64,000 bases of DNA from Ureibacillus yapensis. Lineage in GTDB: Bacteria > Bacillota > Bacilli > Bacillales_A > Planococcaceae. Location of the stretch: the NCBI RefSeq assembly GCF_003515775.1, contig NZ_QWEI01000001.1, positions 414,106 through 478,105 on the forward strand, written 5' to 3'. Numbering within the stretch: position 1 is the stretch's first letter; each line of letters opens with the position of its first letter. Below the pieces are notes generated by a model. It made no database searches. It was not told the DNA's origin and saw only the letters and a program-made list of their open reading frames with translations. The translations under genes and the position numbers were made by a program. Positions 54,355-64,000 of this stretch are shown here, in pieces.

Positions 54355-55236
54355 CTAATACCTCGGCTTTCGATCAATAATTTCTTGTAAAAACTGTTGA
54401 TAGTGCTCGTAACGATAGGGACGTACTTCCCCGGTCTCCAACCCATCCTTTACTGCACATTTCGGTTCTTTGATATGCAGGCATCCTCTAAATTTGCAGC
54501 CCTCGCTGAGGCGTTGAAATTCAGGGAAACATGAAGTTAATTCTTCCTTTTCAATTGTATCAAAATCAAAGGAACTGAATCCCGGTGTATCCGCGAGTAA
54601 ACCGCCGCACACTTCAATTAACTCCACATGGCGCGTCGTGTGCTTTCCACGGCCCAAACTCTGCGAGATGATACCTGTTTCGAGATTCAACTCCGGAATT
54701 AAAGTATTCAGCAATGTGGACTTTCCAACGCCCGACTGACCGGCTAATACAGATGTTTTTCCCTGTAAAACAGGTTCCAATCGATGCAATAGAGTTGAAT
54801 CTTCTTTAAAAGTCTCAATGATTTCATAGCCAATTGCCCGATAGTCATCGATATAGCCTGAAAGCTTTTCCTGTTCATCGTCTGTCAATAAATCCACTTT
54901 GGTTAAACAAATGATAGGTTCGACGTTAAAAGATTCCAGCACAACTAAAAAACGATCCAATAAAATGGTATTAAAATCAGGTTCTTTGACAGAAAACACC
55001 AGTAAGGCTTGATCAATATTGGCAATCGGCGGCCGAACCAGTTCATTTGTTCTCGGATGGATTTTAGTGATTGTTCCATCCGAGTTGCCTTCTTTTGTAA
55101 AATCAACAAAATCCCCTACGAGCGGCGATTCTCCTCGATTGCGAAATACTCCGCGTCCACGGCATTGCACCAATTCTCCATTCTGGTAAACATAATAATA
55201 TCCACTTAATGCTTTACGGATTTGGCCTTCAGCCAT
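54355..55236 (-). CDS. rsgA: Ribosome small subunit-dependent GTPase RsgA (YloQ/CpgA)
   Basis: 293-residue circularly permuted GTPase that checks the decoding site of late 30S particles. An N-terminal OB fold (about 1-70) is followed by G4 CLTKVDLL, G1 LAGQSGVGKSTLLN and G3 DTPGFSSF. The C-terminal zinc knuckle has CFPEFQRLSEGCKFRGCLH and CAVK. The start follows GAGGAGTGAAAAA; nine upstream codons were rejected. Located between prkC and rpe as in B. subtilis, where it is a PrkC substrate. Confidence 0.97.
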   Translation of the reverse strand: MAEGQIRKALSGYYYVYQNGELVQCRGRGVFRNRGESPLVGDFVDFTKEGNSDGTITKIHPRTNELVRPPIANIDQALLVFSVKEPDFNTILLDRFLVVLESFNVEPIICLTKVDLLTDDEQEKLSGYIDDYRAIGYEIIETFKEDSTLLHRLEPVLQGKTSVLAGQSGVGKSTLLNTLIPELNLETGIISQSLGRGKHTTRHVELIEVCGGLLADTPGFSSFDFDTIEKEELTSCFPEFQRLSEGCKFRGCLHIKEPKCAVKDGLETGEVRPYRYEHYQQFLQEIIDRKPRY

Positions 55237-55255
55237 TTTTTCACTCCTCAAATTC

Positions 55256-57220
55256 TCATTCATATGGAATCTTATCTTCCCTAAAAGTCATGCCATCCAC
55301 TTCAACCCGATATGCTGCAGTTTGGCCTTCTTCTATTTCGAGTACAATCTTGTATGGCGTTGTTTCCGTGATTTCAAACGATTCAGCAGGTTCAACCATG
55401 GTATGATTTTTATCTTGTATGAAGATACGAACTTTTTGTTCTTCGCCTGGTTCATTAGGTTCATACGGAATCTCAACTGTTTTGACATAGACTTTGGATT
55501 TTTTCTCTTTAGGCCCCAAAGAAACGACAACTTCAATGGTTCCACCCCACGCAAGACTTTCATTCGCTTGCGGATTTTGTGAAATGACTTCGCCAGCAGG
55601 TACATCATCCGAATAATCTTCTTTAATATCCAGCTGGAACCCTGAACTTTGTTCGTAGCCATTCAAAGAAGCTCTGTTATAGCCGGATAGGTTTGCCACG
55701 GTCCCATAACCTCTACCTTGGCTGACAGTAAGGGTAACGGTTGTTTCAGCTGGAACCACTTCTTCCCCCGCAGCCGGCTCTTGCTCAATAATTGTTCCTT
55801 CAGCCTGTTCAGAATAGGCATAGTTTATATCGAGGCCTTTAAAATCTCCGTTTTCCAGAATAGGTGATATTTGATCGACCGGTTTGCCGGTATAATCATC
55901 CATTTCGGCGGTTTCTTTTCCAAGACTGATGATTAAATCAACTTCGGTTCCTTCTACACGCGTTAATCCGGCTCTTGGATTTGTTTCCAGAACAAGCCCC
56001 TTTTCTACATCCGCAGAATGCTTTTCTCTTTGTTCATCAACAACAAACCCGGCTCCTTCCAGCTGTTCAATCGCTTCCTCGATTTTCAAGTTTGCCACCT
56101 CGGGTATTTGTGCCTTTTTGGGGCTTAATAAGTTAAACGCCAAAATTCCGGCTAATATTACGATTAAGATGGAGGCAATAATAATTGCCCAAATTTTCCA
56201 ACGGTTTTTCTCCTTTTTGGATGCTTTTTCTTCATTGTGAGGCTTATTCGGCAGTTGGCCTTTTTCGATTTTACCTGTTTCCTGCGATAAAATCTTTGTA
56301 TTTGCAATTTGCTCGATAGGGATGCGTTCTTTTATAATCGGAATTGCTTTTGTTTCATCGTCATCGATAGGCGGTACAAATTTCTTCTCGTTCATTCGAT
56401 TGGGAGATAAAACGGTTTGAAGGTCTTCCTCCATTTCCTCCACGGATAAATAACGATGAAGGGGATTTTTGGCAGTCGCCTTTAATATGATATTTTCCAA
56501 GCTCTGTGGAATGGATGCATCAAACGCCCGAACAGATGGCGTTTCCGTTTGCAAGTGCTTCAATGCGATTGCGACAGCGGATTCCCCGGAAAAGGGCAGT
56601 TCTCCGGTTAATAATTCGTATAATACAATTCCCAGTGCATAAATATCGGATTGGTTTGTAGCAGTTCCACCCCGTGCCTGCTCTGGCGACAAATAATGCA
56701 CAGTCCCAATAACGGAATTCGTTTTTGTATAACTTGTTGCACTCAGTGAAGTGGCAATGCCAAAATCCGTTACTTTGACAGTTCCTTCCTCATCAACCAG
56801 AACATTTTGAGGCTTAATATCCCGGTGAATGATTTGATTGTCGTGGGCATGTGCAATTGCCGACGTTAGTTGTTTCATGATTTGTACACTTCGGGCAGGC
56901 GACAAAGGCGAAAACTCATGTATGTATTGTTTTAATGTTTTGCCCTTGATATATTCCATGACTATATAATGCAGATCCTGGTCTTCACCAACATCATAAA
57001 TACTTACAATATTCGGATGTGCAAGGCTTGAGGCAGAAATTGCTTCCCTATGGAAACGGCGATGGAATTCTTCTTCATTATCAGCATCATAACGCAAAAT
57101 TTTGATGGCTACATCACGATTCAAAATCATATCATGGGCCAAATACACGTTGGACATTCCGCCGCCGCCTATAAACTCCAAAATTTTGTACCGGTCACTA
57201 ATTCTTTTACCTACAAGCAT
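55256..57220 (-). CDS. prkC: Membrane Ser/Thr protein kinase PrkC with PASTA repeats
   Basis: 654-residue receptor kinase that senses muropeptides and, in spores, triggers germination. The kinase domain spans about 10-270: glycine loop GGGGMSNVYLAHD (18-30), lysine K40, catalytic D134 in HRDIKPQN and DFG at 152-154. One transmembrane segment (about 345-370) is followed by three PASTA repeats (about 373-580) and a C-terminal beta domain. It lies 2 nt after its phosphatase prpC; the pair controls translation factors and RsgA downstream. Confidence 0.97.
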   Translation of the reverse strand: MLVGKRISDRYKILEFIGGGGMSNVYLAHDMILNRDVAIKILRYDADNEEEFHRRFHREAISASSLAHPNIVSIYDVGEDQDLHYIVMEYIKGKTLKQYIHEFSPLSPARSVQIMKQLTSAIAHAHDNQIIHRDIKPQNVLVDEEGTVKVTDFGIATSLSATSYTKTNSVIGTVHYLSPEQARGGTATNQSDIYALGIVLYELLTGELPFSGESAVAIALKHLQTETPSVRAFDASIPQSLENIILKATAKNPLHRYLSVEEMEEDLQTVLSPNRMNEKKFVPPIDDDETKAIPIIKERIPIEQIANTKILSQETGKIEKGQLPNKPHNEEKASKKEKNRWKIWAIIIASILIVILAGILAFNLLSPKKAQIPEVANLKIEEAIEQLEGAGFVVDEQREKHSADVEKGLVLETNPRAGLTRVEGTEVDLIISLGKETAEMDDYTGKPVDQISPILENGDFKGLDINYAYSEQAEGTIIEQEPAAGEEVVPAETTVTLTVSQGRGYGTVANLSGYNRASLNGYEQSSGFQLDIKEDYSDDVPAGEVISQNPQANESLAWGGTIEVVVSLGPKEKKSKVYVKTVEIPYEPNEPGEEQKVRIFIQDKNHTMVEPAESFEITETTPYKIVLEIEEGQTAAYRVEVDGMTFREDKIPYE

Positions 57221-57222
57221 CT

Positions 57223-57969
57223 TTACACCTCCTCATTGTTGGATAATAAAATTACGGAAATATTATCTTCCCCGCCAGAATCATTTGCCAGCTGGATCAG
57301 TTTTTTGCCTTTTTCATTCAGCGATAAAGGCTGATGTAAAATTTCCGACATTTCATCTGTAGATAGTTTATTGCTTAAGCCATCCGAGCAGATTAAAACG
57401 TACGAAGTTGGTTCCAATTGCAGTTCATAAAAATCCGGTTCAATCGAGCTTTCAGTTCCGAGAGATTTTACAATATAATTTTTTTGAGGATGGTTGGCTG
57501 CTTCCTCTTCACTAATCTCGCCATATTCCACGAGAAAATTAACATAGGAATGATCTCTTGTAATCAAACCAACGTTGTCATGAGTAAAATGATAAACCCG
57601 GCTATCTCCAATATGCCCGATTAAACATTCGTCTCCATCAATTAAGACAAGGATTAACGTTGTGCCCATCCCTTTACAGCTTTCATGTGATAAAGAATGC
57701 TCATAGATTTTTCCATTCACGGATTGAATGGTTTTAAGCATCCATTGTTTTTTGGCTTCAATCGAATCGAGTTGTGCGGCATCTATGTTGAGGAAAAAAT
57801 TTTTCGTTTCTTCAATCGTCATTTCACTTGCTACATCTCCGGCATTATGTCCGCCCATACCGTCTGCCAACAGAGCAAGCTTAAATCGATCGGGATGCTC
57901 AAAAAAGGCAACCCGATCTTCATTCACCGTTCGTTTACGACCAACATCACTTTCCACTGTATATTTCAT
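57223..57969 (-). CDS. prpC: PP2C-type protein phosphatase PrpC (Stp)
   Basis: 248-residue manganese-dependent phosphatase that reverses PrkC. Metal ligands are in VNEDRVAFF, LADGMGGHNAGDVAS and, near the end, GGEDNISVILL. GDSRVYHF is conserved. The ATG at 57969 follows AGGTGACTACT. An upstream GTG three codons earlier is rejected because it overlaps that signal. Directly upstream of prkC and 9 nt after rlmN. Confidence 0.97.
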   Translation of the reverse strand: MKYTVESDVGRKRTVNEDRVAFFEHPDRFKLALLADGMGGHNAGDVASEMTIEETKNFFLNIDAAQLDSIEAKKQWMLKTIQSVNGKIYEHSLSHESCKGMGTTLILVLIDGDECLIGHIGDSRVYHFTHDNVGLITRDHSYVNFLVEYGEISEEEAANHPQKNYIVKSLGTESSIEPDFYELQLEPTSYVLICSDGLSNKLSTDEMSEILHQPLSLNEKGKKLIQLANDSGGEDNISVILLSNNEEV

Positions 57970-57978
57970 AGTAGTCAC

Positions 57979-59121
57979 CTACCTACTAATTTCATCTTGG
58001 CGTTCTTGTGCACGTAATTGTCCGCATGCCGCTGCAATATCCGCCCCTTGTTCACGACGAATCGTTACGTTCACTCCGCGCTTTTTCAATGCTTTTTCAA
58101 AAGCAAAAATACTGCTGCGGCTTGTACGGATATAATCACGTTCCGGTACATAGTTAATCGGAATCAAGTTGACATGGCATTTAATGCCTTTGATTAAATC
58201 AGCCAATTCCTCCGCCACTTCCACCGAATCATTTTCTCCCGCCATCAAGCCATACTCAAAGCTCACACGACGCCCTGTTTTCTTCGTATAATAACGCACT
58301 GCTTCCAATAATTCATCGAGTTTATAAGCACGTGCAATCGGCATTAATTTTTGACGCGCTTCCTGGTTTGGTGCATGCAAAGAAACGGCAAAATTGATTT
58401 GCAGTTCTTCATCCGCAAATTTGTAAATCTTAGGCACGATACCTGAAGTGGAAACCGTAATGTGGCGCGCTCCAATATTCAGGCCTTTATCATGGTTTAC
58501 CACTTTGAGGAAGTTCATCATGTTATCATAGTTATCAAACGGTTCCCCAATTCCCATGATGACGATATGCGATACACGTTCGCCGACTTCATCCAGTTCT
58601 TGCTGTACTTTTACGACTTGTTCCACGATTTCCCCTGCCATTAAGTGGCGCTTTAACCCTCCAAGTGTTGATGCACAGAAAGTACAGCCAATTCGGCAGC
58701 CGACTTGAGTTGTCACACAAATCGAATTTCCGTATTCATGGCGCATTAAAACCGTTTCGATGCTATAGCCATCTTGCAGTTGGAATAAAAACTTGATGGT
58801 TCCGTCTTTTGATTCTTGTTTGATGAGCGTTGAAAGTGTCGTTAAGGCAAAGTGTTCTTTTAAATTTTCGCGAAGCGATTTGGAAAGATTCGACATATCA
58901 TCAAATGACTTCACGCGTTTTTCATATAACCATTCGTAAATCTGGCCCGCACGGAAGGCTTTTTCGCCATGCTCTGTCAACCATTGCTGCAATTCATCCA
59001 ATCGTAAAGAGTAGATGGATTCTCTTAATTGCGGTTTTTCTTTTTTCTCTCGACGCACGGGCTTTTGTTCAGTCTCTTCTACTAAGTCCTGTATACGTTC
59101 ATTAATATTATTTTGATCCAT
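57979..59121 (-). CDS. rlmN: 23S rRNA/tRNA adenine-C2 methyltransferase RlmN
   Basis: 380-residue radical-SAM enzyme that makes m2A2503 in 23S rRNA and m2A37 in tRNA. The cluster motif is C142, C146 and C149 in [37 protein letters not shown] and the late FAACGQL-type cysteine (AAACGQL) follow. An N-terminal charged extension of about 35 residues precedes the family core. AAAGGAGAATCC is a Shine-Dalgarno about 11 nt from the ATG. A stem-loop element lies immediately upstream. Confidence 0.96.
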   Translation of the reverse strand: MDQNNINERIQDLVEETEQKPVRREKKEKPQLRESIYSLRLDELQQWLTEHGEKAFRAGQIYEWLYEKRVKSFDDMSNLSKSLRENLKEHFALTTLSTLIKQESKDGTIKFLFQLQDGYSIETVLMRHEYGNSICVTTQVGCRIGCTFCASTLGGLKRHLMAGEIVEQVVKVQQELDEVGERVSHIVIMGIGEPFDNYDNMMNFLKVVNHDKGLNIGARHITVSTSGIVPKIYKFADEELQINFAVSLHAPNQEARQKLMPIARAYKLDELLEAVRYYTKKTGRRVSFEYGLMAGENDSVEVAEELADLIKGIKCHVNLIPINYVPERDYIRTSRSSIFAFEKALKKRGVNVTIRREQGADIAAACGQLRAQERQDEISR

Positions 59122-59155
59122 TAGTATTTGGATTCTCCTTTTGTATCTCTAATTT

Positions 59156-59334
59156 CCAGCTCCAGCGCCCAGCCCCTCGAGGTCGCGGTCTGCCCTCGGT
59201 CGAAAGCTGAAAAGATGCTTTCGATTCGGGACTTCCAGCGCTTGAGGCTCACACGAAGTGAGTCATGTCGGCGTCGCCACAGGACGTGGCGTTTTCACCG
59301 ACGCGGGGCTAAGCAGGGCGCCTCCGCTTTTATC
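59156..59334 (+). repeat. Dispersed stem-loop element between rsmB and rlmN
   Basis: Starts CCAGCTCCAGCGCCCAGCCC, then CCCTCGGTCGAAAGC with the partner GCTTTCGATTCGGG, and ends GCGGGGCTAAGCAGGGCG plus CTCCGCTTTTAT. It closely matches the middle copy at 37000-37120 through the internal hairpin. It carries an extra insert with CTCAC-ACGAA-GTGAG and CGCCAC-AGGAC-GTGGCG hairpins enclosed by GTCGG/CCGAC. It fills the whole gap and ends exactly at the rsmB stop codon. Confidence 0.75.
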
Positions 59335-60690
59335 CTATTCTGTCTTTTTTCGAAAGGCGGCGACAAAAAATCCGTCGCTGCCGAAATCTTGCGGAAATAC
59401 TTGCAGCATCCCATGCTGGCTTCGTTCCAAAAGTTCTTTTGGGAGATTTTCAAGGTCAGCCGGCTCCATTTCCGGGTGGGACGTTAGGAAGGCTTTGACC
59501 GTTTCTTCATTTTCTTCTTTATTTACAGTACATGTACTATAGACAAGACGTCCACCTTTTTTTAGAACTTTTACTGCATTATTTAATAGCTCCAGCTGAA
59601 TGTCATGAAGATTCGATAAATCCTCTTCACGTTTTGTATATTTAATATCCGGTTTTCGTCGCATTACACCGAATCCCGAGCACGGCGCATCAACCAGTAC
59701 GGCGTCAAATGACTCTTGTTGCAAAAGGTGTGCCGCTTTGCGTCCGTCGACCGGAGCTGTTTGTATAATCCCCAATCCAAGGCGTGCACTATTTTCGTCA
59801 ATCAGGTCAAGTTTATGTGGATGTAGATCCGTCGCTAAAATCGATCCTTCATTCTTCATTTTTTCTGCCATATGTGTTGTCTTACCGCCAGGTGCAGCAC
59901 ACATATCCAAAACACGCCAGCCAGGCTGAGGATTTAACACATTGGCAGGCATCATGGAGCTTTCGTCTTGAATCGTGAGGAAGCCTTCTTTAAATGCTTT
60001 CGTTCGTGCCGCTTGCCCACTGATTAAGTGCAAGCATTCAGGCATTACTTTACTTTGTTCCGCCTGTACTCCTTCTTGTTCGAGCATTTGCAGCACTTCC
60101 TGCACTGTTGCCTTGGTTGTATTCACTCGAACGCTGGCAATGGGCGCGACATTATTTTCATGGAGCATTTTTGTTGTTGATTCCATGCCATACGAGTCAA
60201 TCAATCGTTCTACCAACCAATCAGGGTGGCTCGTTTCGATTGCCAAACGTTTAACAGGATCCGAAATTTCCTCTGTTGAACGAACGCCCTGGCGCAAAAT
60301 GGACCGCAAAATACCATTTACAAGAGATGCAATCCCTTTATGCCCTCTGCGCTTCGCAATTTCAACCGCTTCATTGACCGCAGCATGGTCCGGTACCCGA
60401 TCCAAATACTCGATCTGGTACAATGAAAGGCGAAGAAGCCATTTTACCCAAAGGTCCATTTTCCCTCTGATAAAAGGCTCCAGATAATAATCGAGTGTGT
60501 ATTTATGCTGCAGTGTACCATAGGTTAATTCAGTCAGCAGTCCTCGGTCATTTGCTTCCAATTTATATTTTTTGATGGTTTGGTTTAAAAGCAGATTGCT
60601 GTAGGCTTGTTGCTTATCCACGGCTAATAGGATTGTTAATGCTGCATCGCGAACATTCCCATCCCAAATTTGCTGTTTCTTTTTTGTCAT
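59335..60690 (-). CDS. rsmB: 16S rRNA m5C967 methyltransferase RsmB
   Basis: 451-residue SAM-dependent methyltransferase (Sun/Fmu family). The N-terminal NusB-like domain spans about 1-140. The catalytic part has [14 protein letters not shown] (SAM binding), [16 protein letters not shown] with the PC motif, and [12 protein letters not shown] with the catalytic TC cysteine. The stop lies at the end of the stem-loop element. It overlaps fmt by 4 nt. Confidence 0.97.
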   Translation of the reverse strand: MTKKKQQIWDGNVRDAALTILLAVDKQQAYSNLLLNQTIKKYKLEANDRGLLTELTYGTLQHKYTLDYYLEPFIRGKMDLWVKWLLRLSLYQIEYLDRVPDHAAVNEAVEIAKRRGHKGIASLVNGILRSILRQGVRSTEEISDPVKRLAIETSHPDWLVERLIDSYGMESTTKMLHENNVAPIASVRVNTTKATVQEVLQMLEQEGVQAEQSKVMPECLHLISGQAARTKAFKEGFLTIQDESSMMPANVLNPQPGWRVLDMCAAPGGKTTHMAEKMKNEGSILATDLHPHKLDLIDENSARLGLGIIQTAPVDGRKAAHLLQQESFDAVLVDAPCSGFGVMRRKPDIKYTKREEDLSNLHDIQLELLNNAVKVLKKGGRLVYSTCTVNKEENEETVKAFLTSHPEMEPADLENLPKELLERSQHGMLQVFPQDFGSDGFFVAAFRKKTE

Positions 60691-61628
60691 TCGAATTGGT
60701 CCCCTATCGCAAGTTTCATGCCTGTTCCGCGCAAATAGTCTTGTGCTGTCATTCGTTTTTTGCCGGCCGGCTGCAATTCAAGCACAGCAATCGTTTGGCC
60801 ATCGCCTGTTGCGACTTCAAAACTATCTTTGTTCAATTGAACTACTTGACCTGGTGTCCGATCTGTTGTAGTTTGTCCCACTTTTACCGACCATATTTTC
60901 ATGTTTTCCCCTTGATAGCTTGTATAAGCGGTTGGCCATGGCGTCAGTCCGCGAATTTGGTTATATACCTGTTTTGCACTGTTCGACCATACAATCCGCT
61001 CTTGTTCTCTTGAAATATTATGGGCAAAAGTCACTTGGGACTCGTCTTGTTGAATTCTCTCGTTTTTGCCCTCGACAATTAACGGTAATGTGTCCTTTAA
61101 GAGTTCTTTGCCGACAATACTTAATTTCTCGAACATGGTTCCTGTATTATCTTCCTCTTCAATTGGTATTGCTCGCTGCGTAATAATATCGCCGGCATCC
61201 AATTTTTCGGCCATATACATAATCGTGACACCGGTTTTTTCTTCCCCATCGATAATTGCTTGATGGATTGGTGCACCGCCTCGATATTTAGGCAGCAAGG
61301 ATGCATGTACATTAATGCAGCCAAGACGAGGCGCATCCAATAATTCTTTCGGAAGAATTTGGCCAAAAGCAGCAGTAATAACAATATCAGGGTTCAGAGC
61401 TAAGATTTCCTGAAGCTCTTCAGAACCTCGCAATTTTTCCGGTTGAATAACAGGAAGTCCAAGTTGAAGGGCTTCTGCTTTAACAGGAGGAGGCGTTAAC
61501 ACTTTTTTGCGGCCAACCGGGCGATCCGGTTGCGTCACTACTGCCAAAACCTCGTATCCTTCTTCATAGATCATTCGTAAAACTGGAACCGAGAAGTCCG
61601 GTGTTCCCATAAATACCACTGAAGTCAT
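60687..61628 (-). CDS. fmt: Methionyl-tRNA formyltransferase
   Basis: 313-residue enzyme that formylates initiator Met-t[22 protein letters not shown] is the family start. The catalytic N-H-D set lies in [21 protein letters not shown] and the LDAGDII block. The C-terminal tRNA-binding beta domain is at about 205-313. AGGAGGAATAACG precedes the ATG. Coupled with def, which removes the same formyl group. Confidence 0.98.
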   Translation of the reverse strand: MTSVVFMGTPDFSVPVLRMIYEEGYEVLAVVTQPDRPVGRKKVLTPPPVKAEALQLGLPVIQPEKLRGSEELQEILALNPDIVITAAFGQILPKELLDAPRLGCINVHASLLPKYRGGAPIHQAIIDGEEKTGVTIMYMAEKLDAGDIITQRAIPIEEEDNTGTMFEKLSIVGKELLKDTLPLIVEGKNERIQQDESQVTFAHNISREQERIVWSNSAKQVYNQIRGLTPWPTAYTSYQGENMKIWSVKVGQTTTDRTPGQVVQLNKDSFEVATGDGQTIAVLELQPAGKKRMTAQDYLRGTGMKLAIGDQFE

Positions 61629-61630
61629 CG

Positions 61631-62122
61631 TTATTCCTCCTCACCATACATCTCGGCCAATTCTTCTTCCGTCAATACGCGGATTAATTTCGAATTGAAT
61701 AGCACGCCGTCAAGATGATCGATTTCATGAAGAATGGCGCGGGCATCAAATCCTCCCGCTTCCAGCTCATAAACGCGGCCTTCCCGGTCACAAGCTTCGA
61801 TTTTTACATAAGTTGGGCGCTCCACTTCTCCGAAAAGGTTCGGAAAGCTCAAGCATCCCTCTATATCAACTTCTGCACCGGAAGTTTCCAGTACAGTTGG
61901 ATTAATCATTTCTAAAATGTCTCGGTCTTCGCCGATTTCGACAATGGCTACACGTAATGGAACATTAATTTGAGGTGCCGCAATCCCAACCCCATCATAC
62001 TCCACCATCGTGTCATATAAATCATCAAGAAGTGCAATTATTTCTTCATTAATTACTGTTACTTCTTCGCATTTTTCCGTCAACACCTTCGCTGGGTGCT
62101 TTACAACTTCTTTTATGGCCAT
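61631..62122 (-). CDS. def: Peptide deformylase
   Basis: 163-residue metallopeptidase that removes the N-formyl group from new proteins. Motif 1 GVGIAAPQI, motif 2 EGCLSFP with metal ligand C90, and motif 3 HEIDH with ligands H132 and H136 and catalytic E133. This is a class I enzyme like B. subtilis DefA. AAAGAGGTAAACTTATA precedes the ATG. It lies 2 nt before fmt. Confidence 0.98.
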   Translation of the reverse strand: MAIKEVVKHPAKVLTEKCEEVTVINEEIIALLDDLYDTMVEYDGVGIAAPQINVPLRVAIVEIGEDRDILEMINPTVLETSGAEVDIEGCLSFPNLFGEVERPTYVKIEACDREGRVYELEAGGFDARAILHEIDHLDGVLFNSKLIRVLTEEELAEMYGEEE

Positions 62123-62187
62123 TATAAGTTTACCTCTTTCTACACTTCTTTAAGCTATATAATTACGTTACAAAATAGTTTAGTTCA

Positions 62188-64000
62188 TCAAATCATCGTA
62201 GGATCTAAGTCGACGGTTAAGAGTATTCCTTTTTTAATCCAATCCGATCGGTAAATTTTGATTAATTGCATTAACGTTGGAATTAACTCCGGCTCTATTT
62301 TGTATTTTATCAAACATTGGTAACGATATCTATTTTGGAGGCGGCTGATGCCCGAAGCAGTAGGTCCAATGATAGAGATATTGCTTGATAATTGGGAGCG
62401 AAGCCAGTCGACTGCTTTTCCGGCATAATCCGCTGCCATCAACACATCTTCATGCGACACTTGAATCAAGGCAAGATAATAGTACGGAGGATACCCTGCC
62501 TGATGACGCATATGCATTTCCCGTTCATAAAAAGGTTCATAATTTTGGGCTTTTGACAGTTCGATTGCATAATGTTCGGGTGTATACGTTTGGATAAAAA
62601 CCTCACCCGGTTTGTTGTGCCGCCCTGCTCGTCCACTTACTTGAGTTAGCAGCTGAAATGTTTTTTCCGCTGCCCGGAAGTCCGGCAAATGCAGGGAGGT
62701 ATCGGCACTCAAAACGCCTACAAGGGTAATGTTCGGGTAATCGAGACCTTTCGCGATCATTTGCGTGCCAAGCAAAATATCAGCTTGCCCTTCTCCAAAG
62801 GCTTCCAGAATTTGTTCGTGGGAGCCTTTTGTTTTTGTTGTGTCCACATCCATTCGCAAAACGCGGGCCTGCGGAAATAATTTTGCGATTTCTTCTTCCA
62901 CTTTTTGAGTCCCAGTGCCGAAAAAACGAATATGGTCGCTTTGGCATTGCGGGCAAGTTTTCGGTACATGAATTTCATAGCCGCAATAATGGCATTTACA
63001 TTTTTCATTGCTTCGGTGGTAAGTTAATGAAATATCGCAATTCTCGCATTGCAGCACCGTCCCGCAATCGCGGCATAATACAAAGGAAGAATACCCTCTT
63101 CGATTCAAGAACAAAACGATTTGTTCCTGGCGATCCAATCGGGTCTGAATGGATTCCGCCAAATCCATCGAAAACATGGAGCGATTTCCTTTTTTCAGTT
63201 CTTCGCGCATGTCGACAATTTCAACGGTAGGCAATGATTGCTTTAATGCCCGTTCTTTTAACGAAATTAATGTATAAACATTTTTCTTCGCCCTTGCAAA
63301 TGATTCTAAAGAAGGTGTTGCACTCCCTAAAATAACGGGACAATGGTGATATTGGCTTCGCCAAATGGCAACATCGCGGGCATGGTACCTTGGTGAATCT
63401 TCTTGCTTATACGTTGATTCATGTTCTTCATCCAAGATAATGACCCCTACATTCTCAAAGGGAGCAAAAATGGCGGAACGTGCACCGACAACTACTTTTA
63501 CTTTCCCTTCATGTACTTTTCGCCACTCGTCATATTTTTCGCCAACAGATAATCCACTGTGCATAACTGCAACAAGTTCGCCGAATCGCGACCGAAATCG
63601 TTCGGTTATTTGGGGCGTCAAAGAAATTTCGGGAACCAATACAATCGCTTCTTTCCCCTCCGCCAACACCTTTGCAATGGTTTGCAAATAGATTTCTGTT
63701 TTCCCGCTCCCAGTGACTCCATGCAGCAAAAAGGTTTCGGGCCGCTTTTCGTTTATGGCCGCAGTGATTTTATTTAGCGCAATGTCTTGTTCATCAGTTA
63801 AGTTTAAAAAGTTTGTCCTTTTCACTTCTTTCGTAAAAGGATCCCGGTATACTTCCTGCTGAATGAAGGAAGCCGCACCCAACTCCACGACCGCCTGCAA
63901 TACTTGCGGGGAAACGCCGGCCTCTTTGTAAATAACATTGGGGTCCATAATTTCACCCTGGTGATTTTGCATCCATAACACGAGCTGCTTTTGTTTTTTA
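62188..64000 (-). CDS. priA: Primosomal replication restart helicase PriA, C-terminal part (cut by window edge)
   Basis: About 600 codons of PriA; the N-terminal fork-binding domain lies beyond the right end of the window, and the frame is open to base 64000. Helicase motif I is GVTGSGKTEIYLQ, the DEEHESTYKQ box is motif II, and FLNRRGYSSFVLC is present. Eight cysteines form the two zinc sites: CRDCG, CENCD, CKCHYC and CPQC. TQVSGRAGRH is motif VI. PriA reloads DnaB at stalled forks. First of the priA-def-fmt-rsmB series. Confidence 0.97.
   Translation of the reverse strand, partial: KKQKQLVLWMQNHQGEIMDPNVIYKEAGVSPQVLQAVVELGAASFIQQEVYRDPFTKEVKRTNFLNLTDEQDIALNKITAAINEKRPETFLLHGVTGSGKTEIYLQTIAKVLAEGKEAIVLVPEISLTPQITERFRSRFGELVAVMHSGLSVGEKYDEWRKVHEGKVKVVVGARSAIFAPFENVGVIILDEEHESTYKQEDSPRYHARDVAIWRSQYHHCPVILGSATPSLESFARAKKNVYTLISLKERALKQSLPTVEIVDMREELKKGNRSMFSMDLAESIQTRLDRQEQIVLFLNRRGYSSFVLCRDCGTVLQCENCDISLTYHRSNEKCKCHYCGYEIHVPKTCPQCQSDHIRFFGTGTQKVEEEIAKLFPQARVLRMDVDTTKTKGSHEQILEAFGEGQADILLGTQMIAKGLDYPNITLVGVLSADTSLHLPDFRAAEKTFQLLTQVSGRAGRHNKPGEVFIQTYTPEHYAIELSKAQNYEPFYEREMHMRHQAGYPPYYYLALIQVSHEDVLMAADYAGKAVDWLRSQLSSNISIIGPTASGISRLQNRYRYQCLIKYKIEPELIPTLMQLIKIYRSDWIKKGILLTVDLDPTMI

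Overview
The window is a chromosomal housekeeping segment from a low-GC, Gram-positive, motile, endospore-forming member of the Bacillales. Gene order follows the Bacillus subtilis priA-to-fliY block almost gene for gene: priA-def-fmt-rsmB-rlmN-prpC-prkC-rsgA-rpe-thiN-spoVM / rpmB / yloU-fakA / recG-fapR-plsX-fabD-fabG-acpP / rnc-smc-ftsY / ylxM-ffh-rpsP-khpA / rimM-trmD-rplS / rbgA-rnhB-ylqG-ylqH / sucC-sucD / dprA-topA-trmFO-xerC-hslV-hslU-codY / flgB onward. A signal peptidase I gene between rplS and rbgA, the L-serine dehydratase pair sdaAB-sdaAA next to recG, and the intergenic repeat style suggest the Planococcaceae (Lysinibacillus/Solibacillus/Ureibacillus-like). That family-level guess is inference. 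A 33-residue SpoVM gene with a TTG start indicates a spore former.

Layout. 1-12492 (minus): the fla/che operon from flgB through fliY (fliY cut by the window edge), encoding basal body, MS ring, switch, export ATPase, hook and hook-length proteins. 12493-16706: a 0.5-kb regulatory gap, then xerC-hslV-hslU-codY, closed by an intrinsic terminator that separates codY from the flagellar genes. 16986-21529: trmFO, topA, dprA. 21693-26963: succinyl-CoA synthetase, then a tightly overlapping rnhB / FliK-like / FlhB-C-like group. 27113-27613 (plus): a PCYCGC-motif lipoprotein. 27881-36821: rbgA, lepB, rplS, trmD, rimM, khpA, rpsP, ffh, ylxM, an MFS transporter and ftsY. 37238-45386: smc, rnc and the fapR fatty-acid/phospholipid operon with its FapR operator. 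45573-51461: recG, sdaAA/sdaAB, fakA and its Asp23-like partner. 51745-51933 (plus): rpmB. 52919-64000: spoVM, thiN, rpe, rsgA, the PrkC kinase/PrpC phosphatase pair, rlmN, rsmB, fmt, def and the 3' part of priA.

Functional picture: most genes serve translation (rRNA/tRNA modification, ribosome GTPases, ribosomal proteins, formyl-Met cycle), protein targeting (Ffh/FtsY/LepB), chromosome maintenance (TopA, SMC, XerC, RecG, PriA), membrane lipid synthesis, and flagellar assembly. Only the MFS transporter, the PCYCGC lipoprotein and the intergenic repeats look accessory.

The coding content is conventional. The unusual signals lie between genes. Three intergenic arrays share one degenerate repeat with a period of exactly 52 bp (27.6, 35.3 and 52.2 kb). 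A dispersed family of stem-loop elements is best seen at 36.9-37.2 and 59.2 kb. The swrD leader has its Shine-Dalgarno sequence separated from the ATG by a GC-rich hairpin. The recG terminator overlaps the -35 of the FapR-controlled promoter. No tRNA, rRNA, CRISPR array, insertion sequence or prophage was seen.
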